Source: Bacteroidota bacterium (lineage in GTDB: Bacteria > Bacteroidota > Bacteroidia > Flavobacteriales_F > PHOS-HE28). From it: a DNA stretch of 51,065 nucleotides. The position numbers and the translations under genes were made by a program. The stretch spans positions 1 through 51,065 of the forward strand of contig JAFEAI010000260.1 of the NCBI GenBank assembly GCA_018266475.1. Direction: 5' to 3'. The notes under the pieces are model-generated. The model ran no database searches. It was not told where the DNA came from and worked only from the letters and a program-made list of their open reading frames with translations. Shown piece by piece: positions 1 through 8,242 of this stretch. Numbering within the stretch: the first letter of the stretch is position 1; each line of letters starts with the position of its first letter.

Positions 1-344
1 TTGCGCGCCACCAGCTCGATGCCGGTGCTGGACACCCGGAGGTACTGGTAGACATTGGCCAAGGCGCCGGCATCCTGGTGCCACACCCAGTTGGCATTCG
101 GATAAGTGGCCGCATACGGGGTGCCGGTGGCCGTGACGAAGCTTAGCGTGCCTGCCTGCTGGATGGGCAAGGCGGCAAGGTTCCACGTCTGGTTAGGGCC
201 GTTGCTGAGCAGCAAGGGGCTGCTGCCCGTTTGCAGGTACATGGTGGCCTGCACCCCGAACGGGCCGAGGTTGCCGTATTGGATGGTTTGTGCCGCAAGG
301 GGCGCAAGCAGCAGGCAGGCGAGCGGAGTAATGATCTTCTTCAT
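1..344 (-). CDS. Secreted protein, N-terminal part only (cut by window edge)
   Basis: The ATG lies at 344 on the minus strand and the frame stays open to base 1, giving about 114 residues. The start MKKIITPLACLLLAPLAAQ is a clear signal peptide: two lysines, a hydrophobic core and an Ala-Ala-Gln cleavage region. The mature part is rich in Gly, Asn, Gln, Thr and Trp, as in secreted Bacteroidota surface proteins, and may end in a T9SS sorting domain beyond the edge. No family was recognised. It is divergent from the DUF4920 gene across about 390 nt. The gene call is firm; the function is unknown. Confidence 0.7.
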   Translation of the reverse strand, partial: MKKIITPLACLLLAPLAAQTIQYGNLGPFGVQATMYLQTGSSPLLLSNGPNQTWNLAALPIQQAGTLSFVTATGTPYAATYPNANWVWHQDAGALANVYQYLRVSSTGIELVAR

Positions 345-737
345 GCGAGAGTTGTTGGATGGTGGCTTGTGTTCAGCGGAGGTTTCCGCAAAGAAAGGCC
401 GGCCAGTGGGTTTTGGCACTGTGCTGCGGGGCTTTTACCGCTTTTCGGTAAGATGGATAAGTCTTCCGTGCGCAATCCACTTCCATGCCGGGCAGCTACC
501 CTCATGGTTCCAGGTTCTTACGCTTTGTTACTCGCCTCGGGGTTAGGTCCGGCCCCAATTCGCGTGGTTCCAACGGCGGCATTCAGCAGTGCCATTAGCT
601 TCCCTGGGAAGCTCGGCCGGAAGGGAGCTTCCAGCTTTGCCGCGTTGGATGCAATCAGGTCAGGTGATCGCCTTGGGCAGATGATCTGCATCCGCCGCCG
701 ACTTATTACCTTCGCGAACCCGAAAAGCAAACCACCC
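345..737. other. Gene-free divergent intergenic region
   Basis: This stretch separates two divergent secreted-protein genes. A plus-strand frame runs through it into the DUF4920 gene, but that upstream part has no signal peptide and looks non-coding. Around 597-635 there are three alternating copies of AGCTTCC/GGAAGCT able to form small hairpins. A -7-like box for the DUF4920 gene sits at 707-714. Nothing else was recognised. Confidence 0.5.
707..714 (+). promoter_or_regulatory. -7-like box TACCTTCG upstream of DUF4920 gene
   Basis: TACCTTCG fits the TAnnTT(C/G)G variant found before many genes in this window and lies 23 nt before the start codon at 738. No well-spaced -33 TTG is visible (nearest about 31 nt upstream), so this is a tentative site. 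Confidence 0.35.
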
Positions 738-1220
738 ATGAAACACCTGCTCCTCCTGCTGCTGATGCCCTTCGCCATCGGCGTGCATGCCCAACGATCA
801 AAGACCGCCATAAGGTCCGCCGGGGCCTATACCAGCTACGGCGACGCCATCCGGCTTGAAGGGGCGATGACCATGGCCGAGTTTGAAAAGGCTGCCGCCG
901 GAAAGGATTCGCTGGATGCCAAGGTGGCCTGCGAGATCATCCAGAGCTGCGCCAAGAAAGGCTGCTGGATGACCGTGAAGACCACCGATGGCACGCCCAT
1001 GATGGTGCGCTTCCGGGATTATGGCTTCTTTGTGCCCAAGCAGGGGCTGGAAGGCAAGCAAGTGGTGATGCAGGGCCGTGCCCGCAAGGAGGAGACCAGC
1101 GTGGCCATGCTGCGCCACTACGCGGAGGATGCGGGCAAGAGCAAGGAGGAGGTGGAGGCGATCGACAAGCCCGAGGTCAGCTGGAAGTTCGAGGCCGACG
1201 GCGTGCTCATCAAGAATTGA
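738..1220 (+). CDS. DUF4920 family secreted protein
   Basis: A 160-residue protein starting MKHLLLLLLMPFAIGVHAQ, a strong signal peptide that fixes the start at 738 although the frame is open much further upstream. The mature protein resembles the DUF4920 family of small Bacteroidota periplasmic proteins: a central ACEIIQSCAKKGCWM segment with three cysteines, then a beta-rich region with MVRFRDYGFFVP. The cysteines might bind a metal or form a disulphide; that is inference. Its stop overlaps the PAP2 start by one base (TGATG). A terminator-like hairpin lies just beyond, at 1248-1276. Confidence 0.75.
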   Translation: MKHLLLLLLMPFAIGVHAQRSKTAIRSAGAYTSYGDAIRLEGAMTMAEFEKAAAGKDSLDAKVACEIIQSCAKKGCWMTVKTTDGTPMMVRFRDYGFFVPKQGLEGKQVVMQGRARKEETSVAMLRHYAEDAGKSKEEVEAIDKPEVSWKFEADGVLIKN

Positions 1221-1981
1221 TGAACCGCAGCGGACCCGCATCGGCGGCAAAGCCCGGAGCGATCCTCCGGGCTTTGTTACTTTCCATGCTCCTGCTGCCC
1301 GGGGCCTTGGCGGCCCAAACGGACCTGCGGCTGCGTGCAGGGCGGGAGGCCGCCATACTGGGCGCCGGCATGGTGTTGCACGGGGCCGGCCAATGGCAGC
1401 ACCTGCAGCATCGGGCACCGGTGCGGATCACGGTGGACCCGCTGCGGCTTCCGGGGATCGACCGGGGCGTGGTGGGGCACTGGGGGGCACCGTCAAACCA
1501 GGCCAGCAACATCCTCTTCGGGGCGGCCACAGCGGCCTCCTTGGCCACCGTGCTCATCAACCAGCACGGGCAGCGCCCGCTGGAGCCCGTGGCCATCGTG
1601 GCGGAGAGCGTTCTGCTTACCTCCGGGCTCACCAACACGGTGAAGGAGATCGCAAGGCGCCCGCGCCCCTATCTCTACGACCCCGGCGGCCCGCGCACGG
1701 TGGATGCCTCGGGCGGCGATCTGCTTAGCTTTTGGAGCGGGCACACCGCCAACATGGCCTCCATCACCTTTTCCACCGCGTACATCGTGCAACGCTCGGA
1801 CGCCTCGCCCGCTTTGAAGACCACCACCTGGATCGCCGCCGCGCTGGCCCCGGCCGCCATGGGCTACCTACGGGTGCGGGCTGCCCGCCATTTCCCCACG
1901 GACGTGCTTGCCGGCTATGCCGTGGGTGCCGCCGTGGGCATCTTGGTGCCCTACCTTCACCGCCCCCTGGAAAAACGCTGA
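1220..1981 (+). CDS. PAP2-family phosphatase, secreted or membrane-associated
   Basis: A 253-residue member of the type 2 phosphatidic acid phosphatase superfamily, which removes phosphate from lipids such as undecaprenyl pyrophosphate or phosphatidate. The three-part active-site signature is complete: KEIARRPRP (K-x6-RP), SGHTA, and RVRAARHFPTD (R-x5-H-x3-D). The N-terminus ends in a hydrophobic stretch with ALAAQ, a probable signal peptide. I used ATG 1220, which overlaps the previous stop. ATG 1286 is an alternative, because a perfect hairpin at 1248-1276 falls inside the longer form. The substrate cannot be told from sequence. Confidence 0.8.
   Translation: MNRSGPASAAKPGAILRALLLSMLLLPGALAAQTDLRLRAGREAAILGAGMVLHGAGQWQHLQHRAPVRITVDPLRLPGIDRGVVGHWGAPSNQASNILFGAATAASLATVLINQHGQRPLEPVAIVAESVLLTSGLTNTVKEIARRPRPYLYDPGGPRTVDASGGDLLSFWSGHTANMASITFSTAYIVQRSDASPALKTTTWIAAALAPAAMGYLRVRAARHFPTDVLAGYAVGAAVGILVPYLHRPLEKR
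1248..1276 (+). terminator. Terminator-like hairpin inside the 5' end of the PAP2 gene
   Basis: An 11-bp perfect stem (CAAAGCCCGGA / TCCGGGCTTTG) with a 7-nt loop, followed by TTACTTTCC. It sits 28 nt after the DUF4920 stop, where a terminator for that gene would be expected, yet within the annotated PAP2 reading frame. Confidence 0.5.
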
Positions 1982-1983
1982 AC

Positions 1984-2907
1984 ATGTCCCCGATCGCAAT
2001 AGCCGTCCACGGCGGTGCCGGAACCTTGGACCCCGCCGCCATGACCCCGGAAAAGGAGAAGGCCTACCGGGCGGCCCTGGCTGCCGCCGTGCAGCGCGGG
2101 CACCGCCTGCTGGCCTCCGGCGGCACCGCCTTGGATGCCGTGGAAGCCGCCGTGCGCGTGCTGGAGGACACACCCCTGTTCAACGCCGGGCGCGGGTCGG
2201 TATTCACCGCCGATGGCGGGCATCAGATGGATGCAGCCATCATGCGGGGCGACGACCTGCGGGCGGGGGCCGTGGCCGCCGTGCAGAACGTGAAAAATCC
2301 GGTGAGCCTGGCCCGCCGTGTGATGGAGCGCTCCCCGCACGTGCTCCTCAGCGGAAGGGGCGCATTTGAATTTGCCCATGCCCAACGGCTGGAACTGGAG
2401 GATGATGCCTACTTCTTCGACCAATTGCGCTACGACCAATGGCAGGAGGTGCGCGGCACAGCGGCCGTGCAGCTGGACCATAGCGTGCGCGAACGCAAGT
2501 TCGGCACCGTGGGCGCGGTGGCCTTGGATGCAACCGGCTGCCTGGCTGCGGCCACCAGCACCGGCGGCATGACCAACAAGCGGTGGGGGCGCATCGGCGA
2601 CAGCCCCGTGCCCGGCGCGGGCACCTACGCCAACAACGCCACCTGCGCCATCAGTTGCACCGGCAACGGCGAGGCTTTCCTGCGCGCGGTGGCCGCGCAT
2701 GACGTGCATGCGTTGATGGCCTACAAAGGCTTGCCGCTGCAAGAGGCCGTGCGCATTGTGGTGCATGAAAAACTGCCCCCGCTGGATGGCGAGGGCGGCC
2801 TCATCGCCATCGACCGGGACGGCAACGTGGTCCTGGATTTCAACTGCACCGGCATGTACCGCGCACACATCGACCACAGGGGGGAGGAGGTGGCCATCTT
2901 CCGCTGA
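1984..2907 (+). CDS. iaaA: Isoaspartyl peptidase / plant-type L-asparaginase
   Basis: A 307-residue Ntn-hydrolase of the plant-type asparaginase family. It hydrolyses isoaspartyl (beta-aspartyl) dipeptides and often L-asparagine. The N-terminus has the family signature IAVHGGAGTL (about residues 5-15). The autocleavage site is G-Thr175-V-G-A-V, Thr175 becoming the catalytic N-terminal nucleophile of the beta subunit. Downstream are STGGMTNKRWGRIGDSP and GAGTYANN, as in the family. No signal peptide, so cytosolic. It starts 2 nt after the PAP2 stop and is probably co-transcribed with it. Confidence 0.9.
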   Translation: MSPIAIAVHGGAGTLDPAAMTPEKEKAYRAALAAAVQRGHRLLASGGTALDAVEAAVRVLEDTPLFNAGRGSVFTADGGHQMDAAIMRGDDLRAGAVAAVQNVKNPVSLARRVMERSPHVLLSGRGAFEFAHAQRLELEDDAYFFDQLRYDQWQEVRGTAAVQLDHSVRERKFGTVGAVALDATGCLAAATSTGGMTNKRWGRIGDSPVPGAGTYANNATCAISCTGNGEAFLRAVAAHDVHALMAYKGLPLQEAVRIVVHEKLPPLDGEGGLIAIDRDGNVVLDFNCTGMYRAHIDHRGEEVAIFR

Positions 2908-3014
2908 ATCCGCTTTTCGACCGCTCGCCACGCAACAGCGGGCCGGTCCGCCGCAATAACCCATCTTTGTGAAGCCGGAAACTACCGGCGATAACCCTCA
3001 AAACCACCACTTCC

Positions 3015-3602
3015 ATGAACCGCAATCTGTTGATCGTCATTGGTGTCCTTGTAGCCTTGGGCCTTTGGGCGGTGAGCTTCCAGCGCGGCATGGTGGGCAT
3101 GGATGAAGGCGTTTCAGCACAATGGAGCAACGTGGAGAACGCCTACCAGCTGCGCGCCGACAAGACCAAGAACATCGTGGAGATCATCAAGGGCTCGGCT
3201 GATTTCGAGAAGACCACCCTCACCGATGTCATTGAGGCGCGGGCAAAGGCCACCAGCATCCAGCTGAAGGCGGACGACCTCACGCCCGAAAAAATGGCCC
3301 AGTTCGAGGCCGCCCAACAGCAGCTTTCCGGTGCCCTCAGCCGCCTGATGGTGACCGTGGAACGCTACCCCGACCTGAAGACCACCACCGCGTTCCGCGA
3401 TTTCCAGGCCCAGTACGAAGGCATGGAAAACCGCATCGGCGTGGAGCGCCGCAAGTTCAATGAACTGGCACAGGCCTACAACGCCAAGATCAAGCGAATC
3501 CCCAACAGCTTCATCGCCGGCTTCTTCGGCTTCAAGGAAAAGCCCTACTTCAAGGCGCAGGAAGGCACCGAGAACGCCCCCGACATCAGCTTCTCCAAGT
3601 GA
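3015..3602 (+). CDS. lemA: LemA family protein
   Basis: A 195-residue LemA protein: an N-terminal membrane anchor (about residues 5-22) followed by an alpha-helical domain with the hallmark GVSAQWSNVENAYQLRADK. LemA proteins are anchored with the helical part outside the cytoplasm; their biochemical role is unsettled. The start at 3015 puts the anchor at the extreme N-terminus. It is the first gene of a tight operon: its stop overlaps the GTG start of the first TPM gene. LemA next to TPM-domain genes is a recurrent bacterial arrangement. Confidence 0.92.
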   Translation: MNRNLLIVIGVLVALGLWAVSFQRGMVGMDEGVSAQWSNVENAYQLRADKTKNIVEIIKGSADFEKTTLTDVIEARAKATSIQLKADDLTPEKMAQFEAAQQQLSGALSRLMVTVERYPDLKTTTAFRDFQAQYEGMENRIGVERRKFNELAQAYNAKIKRIPNSFIAGFFGFKEKPYFKAQEGTENAPDISFSK

Positions 3603-4048
3603 AGCAGCGCATTGCCATCGAAGAGTGGCTTTCGCCTGAAGACCTTGCGCGCGTGCGCCAGGCCATAGAACGCGCAGAAAAACAGACCAGCGGCGAGATC
3701 CGCGTACATCTGGACATCGCCATCCTGGACGGCGTGCTGGACCATGCCGCCTTCGTGTTCAAGGACCTGGGCATGGACCGGACCGCCGAGCGCAACGGCG
3801 TGTTGATCTACGTAAGCGTGCCCGGCCGCAAGGTGGCCGTGGTGGGCGATACCGGCATCCATGCCAAGCTCGGCGACAATTACTGGCAGGACGTGCTGGA
3901 GGCCATCCTGGCGCACTTCAGGCAAGACCGCTTCTGCGAAGGCCTTTGCACGGGCGTGGAGATGCTCGGCGGGAAGCTGCATGCGCATTTCCCGCACCGC
4001 AAGGGCGACCGCAATGAACTGAGCAACGAAGTGAGCTTCGGGACATGA
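3599..4048 (+). CDS. TPM domain protein, no signal peptide
   Basis: A 149-residue protein with a TPM (TLP18.3/Psb32/MOLO-1) fold: early helix with IERAEKQTSGEIRVHLD, then NGVLIYVSVPGRKVAVVGDTGI. The start is GTG at 3599, overlapping the lemA stop as GTGA, which implies translational coupling. Unlike the next gene it lacks a signal peptide and membrane segment, so it probably stays in the cytoplasm or on the inner membrane face. A short His/Arg-rich region lies near the C-terminus. The molecular function of bacterial TPM proteins is not firmly known. Confidence 0.8.
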   Translation: MKQRIAIEEWLSPEDLARVRQAIERAEKQTSGEIRVHLDIAILDGVLDHAAFVFKDLGMDRTAERNGVLIYVSVPGRKVAVVGDTGIHAKLGDNYWQDVLEAILAHFRQDRFCEGLCTGVEMLGGKLHAHFPHRKGDRNELSNEVSFGT

Positions 4049-4866
4049 TCGCACTGCGCCGCATCTTCCTCCTGGTAGCCCTGGCAGGGGCTGCTGCGGG
4101 CGTGCATGCCGCCACGGACCCCTGCTTTCCGCCAAAGCCCGCGAACGAGGACCATCTGGTGTTCCAGTACACCCGCTTCCTAAGCCCGCAGGAGGCCGCC
4201 CAATTGGATGGCAAGCTGGTGCAGTTTGCCCGGGAAACCAGCAACCGCATCGCCGTGGTGGCCGTGGACACGCTTTGCGGTTATCCGCCGTCGGAGTTCG
4301 CCTTCCAACTCGGTGAGGCCTGGGGCTTGGGCAAAAGGGGCATCGACAATGGCGTGCTGGTGCTGGTGAAGCCCAATGGCCGCGCCGGCGACCGCCACGT
4401 GTTCATTGCCGTGGGCTACGGCCTGGAAGGGGCCATCCCCGACCTGGTCGCCAAGCGCATCGTGGACGAGGAGGTGCTGCCACGCTTCCGCGAAGGCGAT
4501 TTTTACGGCGGCATGGACAAGGCCACGGACGTGCTGATGGGCATGGCCAAGGGCGAAATTGATGCAAAGAGCTACGGGGAGGAAGAGCCCATTTCCGGGG
4601 CGTCCGTGCTGTGGATACTGGCGATCCTCGGGTTCTTCCTGTTCATTTTCGTTTCGGCCGCCCTGCGCGTGCGCCGCTATGCCCGGGTGAACCACATGGA
4701 TTTTTGGGCCGCCTGGATGCTGATGAACGCGGCCAGCTCATCCCATGGCGGCAGTTGGCGCGGCTTTTCAGGCGGCGGGGGAAGCGGCTTCGGCGGCGGT
4801 GGAGGCGGCTTCGGAGGCTTTGGCGGCGGAAGTTTCGGCGGCGGCGGGGCCGGTGGTTCCTGGTAG
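4045..4866 (+). CDS. TPM domain membrane protein with glycine-rich tail (YgcG-like)
   Basis: A 273-residue protein with a signal peptide (about residues 1-22, ending VHA), a periplasmic TPM domain containing NRIAVVAVDTLCGYPP and NGVLVLVKPNGRAGDRHVFIAVG split by the usual helices, one membrane segment near 188-210, and a C-terminal tail of Gly/Ser/Phe repeats ending GGSW. This is the standard YgcG/TPM layout. The start overlaps the previous stop as ATGA. Two TPM paralogues in one operon, one secreted and one not, suggest a paired function across the membrane; that is inference. Confidence 0.85.
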   Translation: MIALRRIFLLVALAGAAAGVHAATDPCFPPKPANEDHLVFQYTRFLSPQEAAQLDGKLVQFARETSNRIAVVAVDTLCGYPPSEFAFQLGEAWGLGKRGIDNGVLVLVKPNGRAGDRHVFIAVGYGLEGAIPDLVAKRIVDEEVLPRFREGDFYGGMDKATDVLMGMAKGEIDAKSYGEEEPISGASVLWILAILGFFLFIFVSAALRVRRYARVNHMDFWAAWMLMNAASSSHGGSWRGFSGGGGSGFGGGGGGFGGFGGGSFGGGGAGGSW

Positions 4867-4869
4867 CAC

Positions 4870-5634
4870 ATGGCCGGTTACAAAAAGTGGATCTTCGGCA
4901 GCTTGGGCTTTGCGCTCACCGGTACGCCCATCGGTGCCGTGCTGGGCTTTGCACTGGGCGCACTGCTGGACAATGCCGAAGGCGTGGTGGTGGCCAAGCC
5001 TGACCAAGGGCAGCGCCGCTACGCCCCCGATGCGGGCCAACGCCCCGCCACGCCCGGCGACCTCGCGGTGAGCTTAGTGATCCTTACCGCCGCCGTGATG
5101 AAGGCCGATGGCCGCGCCACGCACGGCGAACTGGGCCATGTGCGGCAGTTCTTCGCCCGCCAGTTCGGACCCCAGCACAGCGCCGAGCTCCTGCGCCTGC
5201 TGCGCGATGTGCTCAAGCGCGAGATCCCGCTGCGCGACGTGTGCGCCCAGATCCGCGGCCACCTCAGCCACACCGAGCGCCTGCAGGTGATGCACTACCT
5301 GATCGGCCTGGCCCACGCGGACGGCAGCATCCACATCGCCGAACACCGCCTGCTGGAGCAGATCGCAGCCGACCTGGGCATCAGCGCAAAGGACCTGGCC
5401 TCCCTGGACGCCATGTTCCGCGGCCCTTCCGTGGATGCGGCCTATACCGTGCTGGAGGTGGACCCCAAGGCCAGCGAGGAGGAGCTTAAGAAGGCCTATC
5501 GCCGAATGGCCATGAAGCACCACCCGGACCGCGTGGCCCACTTGGGCGAGGAGTTCCAAAAGGCTGCTGCGGAAAAGTTCCGCAAGGTGCAGGAGGCCTG
5601 GAGCCGCATTGCCGCCGAGCGCGGCATCAAGTAG
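4870..5634 (+). CDS. TerB-like / J-domain protein (DjlA-like)
   Basis: A 254-residue protein with a glycine/alanine-rich hydrophobic N-terminus (about 10-35) that may associate with the membrane, a helical TerB-like region (about 60-170, with ILTAAVMKADGRATHGEL and HYLIGLAHADGSIH), and a C-terminal J domain (about 187-250) with the intact HPD tripeptide in KHHPDRV. DjlA-type proteins recruit and stimulate DnaK. It starts 3 nt after the TPM gene and is the last gene of the lemA operon. Its 3' end overlaps the convergent KUP gene by 8 nt. Confidence 0.85.
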   Translation: MAGYKKWIFGSLGFALTGTPIGAVLGFALGALLDNAEGVVVAKPDQGQRRYAPDAGQRPATPGDLAVSLVILTAAVMKADGRATHGELGHVRQFFARQFGPQHSAELLRLLRDVLKREIPLRDVCAQIRGHLSHTERLQVMHYLIGLAHADGSIHIAEHRLLEQIAADLGISAKDLASLDAMFRGPSVDAAYTVLEVDPKASEEELKKAYRRMAMKHHPDRVAHLGEEFQKAAAEKFRKVQEAWSRIAAERGIK

Positions 5635-7627
5635 CTTTCCTGCCCACCCGCACCAGCGGCACCTCCCGCGGCGCCGCGATCACCAAGGGCACCTTCTCCA
5701 CCACCGACACGTTGGGGTCTAGCCCCATGGCATCGCGGTCGCTCATCGAGAGCGTCTTCAGCGCGAAGTAGGCGTCCAGGATGAAATCGTCACGCAGGCT
5801 GAACTCGTTCTCCACGGAAAGCACCCGCTCCGTGATCACGTACAGGATGTCCGTGTGGAAATCACCTCGCTTGATGGATTCGTACTTGCTGCGGAACTCC
5901 AGCTCATGGTCGGCATCAAGCTCTTCCAGCACGCGCCGGAAGAACTGGTTGATCCGCGGCTGCACGCGGAAGCCCAGGTTGAAATCCACCCGGATCACCT
6001 TGTCGTCGATCAGCTCGGTGATCCGGTATTCCATCGTGTACGGCTCGTCGGTGTAGTTCACATGGATGAACCAGTAGATGTCCGCCCGCTTCACCTTGCG
6101 CGCCAGCAGGCTGTTGATGATCCAGCGTTCCACATGGGCGGGATTGTCCGCCTTGGTGAGGTAGGCCAGGTGCGTGGCGTACTTGGGTATGTCCTTGTCG
6201 TCGCTCAGGTCGCGCAGCGCCTGCACATGGTCGGTAAGCGGCACGAACTGGATGAAGCTGTTGACGATCTTCCGCGCCCGGAACCAGATGAACATCACCC
6301 CCAGCACCAGCACCACGCCCACCAGCAGCAGCGGGTAGTGCAGGATCTTCACCGCATTGGCCACGAAGTTCGCCAGCTCCACGGTAAAGAACAGCGCGAT
6401 CAGCGGAAGTACCAGCCACAGGGCCCAGCGGCGCACAAAGTGCAGGTAGCCGAACAGCAGCACGGTGGTCATCAGCATGGCCACCACGATAAAGAACCCG
6501 TATGCGGCTTCCATGTTGTCGCTGCTGCGGAAATAGAACATGACGCCCATGCACCCAGCCCAAAGCAGCCAGTTCACGCTGGGGATGTAGATCTGGCCGC
6601 GCACCACGGTGGGGAACTTCACGCGCACCCGGGGCCAGAAGTTGAGCGTGATGGCCTCGTTGATCAACGTGAAGGAGCCGCTGATCACGGCCTGGCAGGC
6701 TACGATGGCCGCCAAGGTGGAGATGCCCACGCCGATGAACCTGAACCAGCCCGGCATCACCTCAAAGAAGGGATTGAGCTCCCCGAGGTCGGTGCCCACG
6801 TGCTTGAGCAACCAGGCCCCTTGCCCCATGTAATTGCACACCAGGGCGATCTTCACAAAACCCCAGGTGGCTTGGATGTTCTTCTTCCCGCAGTGCCCCA
6901 GGTCGTTGTACAGCCCTTCGGCACCGGTGGTGCAAAGGAATACGGCGCCCAGCAGCCAGAACCCGCCGGGATGCTGGGTGAGCAGGCGCACCGCGTACAT
7001 CGGGTTGATGCTTGCCAGCACATGCGGGTTGTGCAGGATCTGCGGTACGCCCAGCACCATGAGCATGGTGAACCACACTAGCATGATCGGCCCGAAGGAG
7101 AAGCCCACCACCTTGGTGCCGAAGCGCTGAAAGATGAACAGCAGGCTGATGATCGCGGCCACGGTGAGCACCGTGGCCATGTTGCCTGGAAAGATGATCC
7201 CTGAGAAGGCATGGACCCCGCTGAGGCCCTCAATGGCCGAGCTTACCGAGATCGACGGGGTAAGGATCCCATCCGCCAGCAAGGTGGCCGCTCCCACAAT
7301 GGCAGGCAACCAAAGCCACTTGCCAAAACGCCGCACAAGGGCATATAGTGAAAATACGCCTCCTTCACCCCGGTTGTCCGCGTTCAGCAGGAGGATGATG
7401 TACTTGAACGAGGTGAGGATGGTGAGGGTCCAAAAGATGCAGCTCAATCCGCCAAGGACCACCTCCTCCGTGATCGGTCCCGTGGCGCCCACGATCGCCT
7501 TGAACACATACAACGGCGAAGTTCCTATGTCCCCGAATACGATCCCCAAGGTCATCACCATGCCTGCCCAGGTGAGCGGGTGGTTCTGCGATTTTTGGAG
7601 CGGCATGCTGGCCGGGCATTTTTCCAC
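5627..7627 (-). CDS. kup: KUP-family low-affinity potassium transporter
   Basis: A 666-residue KUP/HAK/KT transporter, which brings potassium into the cell by proton symport. The family motif GIVFGDIGTSPLYVFK sits near residue 30. About twelve hydrophobic segments follow, with LADGILTPSISVSSA and GTTGAEGLYNDLGHCG-like conserved stretches, then a long cytosolic C-terminal domain from about residue 455. ATG at 7627 is used; an in-frame ATG at 7606 is possible. A box reading TACATTCG on the minus strand lies 13 nt upstream. Confidence 0.95.
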   Translation of the reverse strand: MEKCPASMPLQKSQNHPLTWAGMVMTLGIVFGDIGTSPLYVFKAIVGATGPITEEVVLGGLSCIFWTLTILTSFKYIILLLNADNRGEGGVFSLYALVRRFGKWLWLPAIVGAATLLADGILTPSISVSSAIEGLSGVHAFSGIIFPGNMATVLTVAAIISLLFIFQRFGTKVVGFSFGPIMLVWFTMLMVLGVPQILHNPHVLASINPMYAVRLLTQHPGGFWLLGAVFLCTTGAEGLYNDLGHCGKKNIQATWGFVKIALVCNYMGQGAWLLKHVGTDLGELNPFFEVMPGWFRFIGVGISTLAAIVACQAVISGSFTLINEAITLNFWPRVRVKFPTVVRGQIYIPSVNWLLWAGCMGVMFYFRSSDNMEAAYGFFIVVAMLMTTVLLFGYLHFVRRWALWLVLPLIALFFTVELANFVANAVKILHYPLLLVGVVLVLGVMFIWFRARKIVNSFIQFVPLTDHVQALRDLSDDKDIPKYATHLAYLTKADNPAHVERWIINSLLARKVKRADIYWFIHVNYTDEPYTMEYRITELIDDKVIRVDFNLGFRVQPRINQFFRRVLEELDADHELEFRSKYESIKRGDFHTDILYVITERVLSVENEFSLRDDFILDAYFALKTLSMSDRDAMGLDPNVSVVEKVPLVIAAPREVPLVRVGRKAT

Positions 7628-7640
7628 CCGGGAAAGGGCG

Positions 7641-7673
7641 CGAATGTAGGTTAGTCGCCGATCGGTTGAGCAA
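7641..7673 (-). promoter_or_regulatory. Putative promoter of kup (TTG-N22-TACATTCG)
   Basis: On the minus strand TACATTCG occupies 7648-7641, with a TTG at 7673-7671 and a 22-nt spacer. This follows the Bacteroidota -33/-7 pattern with C in place of the third T. The start codon at 7627 would follow the expected transcription start by only a few bases. Confidence 0.45.
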
Positions 7674-7796
7674 TGCCGCCGTGGGCAAACGCATCAAACT
7701 TGCCAAGCCAGGATGGGATTACGCACCGGTGTGCTCACCAGGCTTGAAAAACCACCGGTGCTGTACTTGGTTGGCCCTCCGAGCGAGGCCGGGGAG

Positions 7797-7864
7797 CGGC
7801 TCCGCTCAGGGCATTGTATTGTCAGTGACTGGATGATAAACATGAACTGCCCTGAGCGGAGCCG
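7797..7864. repeat. Inverted repeat with 17-bp arms
   Basis: The arms CGGCTCCGCTCAGGGCA (7797-7813) and TGCCCTGAGCGGAGCCG (7848-7864) are perfect complements around a 34-nt loop. Similarity extends outward to GGCCCT/AGGGCC, with an insertion in the left arm. The right arm carries CCCTGAGCGGAGCCGAAGGG, a motif type scattered between genes in many bacteria; a related copy, CCTGAGCGTAGTGGAAGG, lies near 21003. Confidence 0.7.
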
Positions 7865-8242
7865 AAGGGCCACCCACAAATCCTTGGTTCTCACGCTGAT
7901 GAATTGATTGCTTGATTTCAGATGCGTCTGCCCTGCAATGCCGCCGTGGGGTGGCTCCTCGCGGGAAGGGGCACCATTGTGGCGGGAGCCTTCAACGCTA
8001 TAGGCCGGGACCGGATAGGTCGTGGCTCACACGCCCGGAGGCGAGTAGCGGACCCTGCAGAGGCGCAAGGTGAGGAAGGGTGTTTGATGCATACGCTGCC
8101 CGGGACCATGGGCTTGCCGAAGGGCTCGGGGATTCTCAAGCGGTGCGGCAGCGGATGCCTTGTTCGCCGTATCCTTCCTTCCGCAGCCGTTGCTCCTAGG
8201 CCACCGGACCGAGAGGGAGTTATCACCGGCGCGCAATTGCCA

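Larger units (their letters stand above)
7628..8242. other. 615-nt gene-free region between kup and lolA
   Basis: No convincing gene on either strand; open frames here lack family features, signal peptides or neighbour logic. It contains the kup promoter and an imperfect inverted repeat at 7797-7864. The 7920-8240 part is GC-rich and could hide a structured RNA or a decayed gene, but I recognise no RNase P RNA, tmRNA, 6S RNA or tRNA on either strand. Confidence 0.5.

Noticed and set aside
231..737. Upstream extension of the DUF4920 frame
   Set aside because: The signal peptide starts at 738, and the upstream part crosses the divergent secreted-protein gene and promoter region.
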